Assembly (NCBI RefSeq): GCF_007859075.1
Contig: NZ_VOAK01000020.1
Location: 248,001 to 312,000 of the forward strand
Source of the DNA: Gemmobacter aquaticus
Lineage (GTDB): Bacteria > Pseudomonadota > Alphaproteobacteria > Rhodobacterales > Rhodobacteraceae
Reading direction: 5' to 3'
Length of the DNA: 64,000 nucleotides
Each line of letters starts with the position of its first letter. Within the stretch, counting starts at the first letter, position 1. This document shows positions 62,147 to 64,000 of the stretch, one piece after another. A program made the position numbers and the translations under genes. The notes beneath the pieces are model-generated. The model saw only the letters and a program-made list of their open reading frames with translations. It was not told the origin of the DNA and ran no database searches.

Positions 62147-62932
62147 TCAGATTTGTGGACAAACCACCGCGACCAGTTCCGAATTGGGATCAGCCAGATC
62201 GTCGATGACATCAAAATGGTGTCGTCCTTGCGCAACAGTCCAGGGGCAGGCCCATGCCTCTGACAGGGTCCGCGCTTGCCAGAGGAAAGTGGGGCGTTCC
62301 TGCCCGCCGACCCATACATGCGCCTCGGTGCCCGGCCGCAGGGTCAGGCGGGCCGGGCTTTCAGCGGCACATTCTGCAGGATCGAGGCGCAGTTGATCGT
62401 TCATCGCGGTCTGCATCAGGGGCGCCAGTTCAGAGAGCGGGGAAATCGGCACCACCCGGCGGATGGGCGGTACGGGTTGATCGGTATTGCCCATGCGCGC
62501 TGCCAGATGCCCGCCCGCCGAATGGCCGGTGACAGTGATCTGCAGATCGGGAAGCCGCGCCGCAAGGCTGCGCAAGGCCTGCGCGATCTGTTGGGCCATC
62601 TCGGTGATCCGTGCTGCGGGCGCCAGCGTGTAGGCGGGCATGGCGCAGGCCCAGCCCCGTGCAAGTGCGCCCCCCGCAAGATGCGACCAGTCCTCGGGCC
62701 CGAAGGCCAGCCAGTAGCCGCCATGGACAAAGACCATCAGGCCGCGCGGCTTTTCATCCGGCAGAAACAGGTCCATGATCTGCCTCTCTGCCGGACCATA
62801 GCGCAGCCCTGTTTCGGCGCGCGGCCCAAGGCTTGCGCGGAAGTCGGCAGCCGCTGCGCGCCAGCGTGACGGATACGCCTCGGCGCCGGGAATGAAGGCG
62901 GCATTGGCATAGGCGGTGTCGGCGTCCTGCAT
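62147..62932 (-). CDS. alpha/beta hydrolase (esterase / kynurenine formamidase-like)
   Basis: 261-residue alpha/beta hydrolase of the HGG type. The oxyanion-hole motif is VFVHGGYWLAFGP (about residues 67-79), the nucleophile elbow is GHSAGGHLAARM with the catalytic Ser near 139, and the likely His is in QGRHHFDVIDDL near the end. The HGGYW motif and overall pattern resemble kynurenine formamidases. No kynurenine pathway gene is visible, so the substrate is uncertain. The start MQDADTAYANAAFIPGAEAY is chosen; the frame upstream to 63025 lies in the promoter region facing the next gene. Confidence 0.87.
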   Translation of the reverse strand: MQDADTAYANAAFIPGAEAYPSRWRAAAADFRASLGPRAETGLRYGPAERQIMDLFLPDEKPRGLMVFVHGGYWLAFGPEDWSHLAGGALARGWACAMPAYTLAPAARITEMAQQIAQALRSLAARLPDLQITVTGHSAGGHLAARMGNTDQPVPPIRRVVPISPLSELAPLMQTAMNDQLRLDPAECAAESPARLTLRPGTEAHVWVGGQERPTFLWQARTLSEAWACPWTVAQGRHHFDVIDDLADPNSELVAVVCPQI

Positions 62933-63028
62933 GGCGGCTCCGGATTTTGTGATGACATGAACGTGGGTTTTCGTCGCCGGAAATACGGTCCATGAACGTA
63001 TCACCCGTGATGGTTGCTGGAGCAAGTG

Positions 63029-64000
63029 ATGACGGAACAGGCCGAGGACGTGCAGAAGGTGCTGGCAGGTGGTGGGCGGAAGCGTCGGGGACGGACGCTT
63101 GCGGTGCTGGTGCTGCTTGCCCTGCTGGCGGGCGGCGCGGGTTATGGCTGGTATGCGCGGTCTATGGCCGGCGCACAGGTCAGCTATGTAACCGAGCCCG
63201 CCGTGGCCCAGCCCCTGACCGTGCGCGTCACCGCCACCGGCACCGTCCAGCCCACAACCCAGGTCGAGGTCTCGTCAGAGCTTTCCGGCACGCTTGCGAC
63301 TGTGGACGTTGATTACAACGACGCGATCGAGGTGGGGCAGGTGCTGGCCCGGCTCGACAGCCGGAAGATGGAGGCACTGGTCGCAAATGCCGAGGCGTCG
63401 CTGGCCCGGGCGAAGGCGCAGGTTGCGCAGGCCGAGGCAGCCGCCCGCCTTGCCGGCACCGAACTGGCCCGCGCGAAAGAGCTTGGTCAGCGCGGGATCA
63501 GCGCCCATGCCGCGCTGGAGACAGCCGAGGCCGAGGATCTGCGCGCAAAGGCCGAGCTCGACAGCGCCCGCGCCGATCTGACGCTGGCCGAGGCGAACCT
63601 GCGGCTGGAACAGGCCGATCTCGACAAGGCGACCATCCGGTCGCCGATCCGGGGTATCGTGCTGAACCGCACCGCCGAGGTGGGGCAGATCGTAGCCTCC
63701 TCGCTGAATGCGCCGGTGCTGTTCACGCTGGCCGAAGATCTGTCGCAGATGGAGTTGCAGGTCGATGTGGACGAGGCGGATATCGGCCAGGTCTCGGTCG
63801 GGAATACCGCGCAGTTCACGGTCGAGGCCTGGCGTGATCGGCCCTTCCCGGCAGAGATCACCCAGTTGCGCTTTGCCCCCGAGGACACCGAAGGCGTGGT
63901 CACCTACAAGGCGGTGCTGTCGGTCGACAACTCGGAAGGCCTGCTGCGACCGGGCATGACGGCCACTGCCGACATCACCGTCAGAACGGTGGACGACGCG
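63029..64000 (+). CDS. RND/MacA-type periplasmic adaptor (HlyD family), partial
   Basis: Membrane-fusion protein truncated by the window end, 324 residues present with no stop. A basic N-terminus (GGGRKRRGR) and one membrane segment (TLAVLVLLALLAGGAGYGWY, about residues 23-42) anchor it. The first biotinyl-lipoyl half motif is VSSELSGTLATVDVDYNDAI. A long alpha-helical hairpin follows (about 110-195, rich in Ala/Glu). The second half motif is ATIRSPIRGIVLNRTAEVGQ and a beta-barrel region comes after. GGAG precedes the ATG by six bases. A MacB-like ABC or RND pump gene is expected just beyond the window. Linkage to the neighbouring RTX proteins is possible but unproven. Confidence 0.92.
   Translation, partial: MTEQAEDVQKVLAGGGRKRRGRTLAVLVLLALLAGGAGYGWYARSMAGAQVSYVTEPAVAQPLTVRVTATGTVQPTTQVEVSSELSGTLATVDVDYNDAIEVGQVLARLDSRKMEALVANAEASLARAKAQVAQAEAAARLAGTELARAKELGQRGISAHAALETAEAEDLRAKAELDSARADLTLAEANLRLEQADLDKATIRSPIRGIVLNRTAEVGQIVASSLNAPVLFTLAEDLSQMELQVDVDEADIGQVSVGNTAQFTVEAWRDRPFPAEITQLRFAPEDTEGVVTYKAVLSVDNSEGLLRPGMTATADITVRTVDDA

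Overview
The window is chromosomal DNA from a high-GC alphaproteobacterium, most likely a member of Rhodobacterales (Rhodobacter/Paracoccus-like). The reasons are the order tolQ-tolR-tolA-tolB-pal-cpoB-tilS-ftsH, a phosphatidylcholine synthase, a DUF484-xerC pair, a DUF1127 small protein, a BMP-type nucleoside transporter joined to xanthine dehydrogenase, and palindromic repeats of a style I associate with this order. The species cannot be named from sequence alone. No rRNA, tRNA, CRISPR array, insertion sequence or prophage was found. The window is mostly housekeeping, with an accessory secreted-protein patch near the right end.

Layout. 0-4.2 kb (minus): dnaE and an unrecognised, lower-GC membrane protein. 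4.5-14.1 kb (plus): one tightly packed seven-gene operon, xdhA-xdhB-xdhC followed by an ATPase, two permeases and a BMP-family binding protein. It probably imports purine nucleosides or bases and oxidises them to urate, and it ends at a clear terminator. 14.1-20.2 kb (plus): an AhpD/CMD-like protein behind a perfect palindrome, a GH25 lysozyme-like lipoprotein, a long palindromic repeat, ileS, ogt and a DMT exporter. 20.2-23.4 kb (minus): ruvC-ruvA-htpX-ruvB. 23.7-27.4 kb: DUF1127 protein, a small membrane protein, prmA, msrA and an MFS transporter. A second long repeat then precedes priA (minus). 29.9-33.1 kb (plus): transaldolase-like protein, DUF484, xerC and pcs, with fucU facing pcs.

33.7-43.4 kb (plus) is the cell-envelope block: an unknown protein, ybgC, tolQRAB, pal, cpoB, tilS and ftsH. 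43.4-47.4 kb (plus): tam, then a C1-folate set (fhs, chorismate mutase, folD). 47.4-50.5 kb (minus): two genes of the ligase-associated DNA-damage set (pdeM and a large helicase) without their ligase or exonuclease. 50.7-54.7 kb (plus): YmdB-like phosphoesterase, SLC13/RCK transporter, small lipoprotein and a YebC protein. 54.7-56.7 kb: a LysR (ArgP/LysG-like) regulator divergent from an ACT-domain protein plus LysE exporter. 56.9-62.1 kb: two convergent RTX (Ca-binding, type I-secreted) proteins, a 1140-residue adhesin-like protein and a serralysin-like M10 protease carrying a probable PPC insertion. 62.1-64 kb: an alpha/beta hydrolase and the truncated start of a MacA/HlyD-type adaptor.

The most interesting non-routine signals are as follows. 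A palindromic repeat family is present as two full intergenic copies and a half copy read in frame inside xdhA, with a possible related insertion in xdhB. A 12-bp-stem terminator-like hairpin sits inside the first codons of tilS. A perfect 12-bp palindrome precedes the CMD gene. An ACT-domain protein is coupled to LysE. None of these amounts to a demonstrated new system; each is given with a test.
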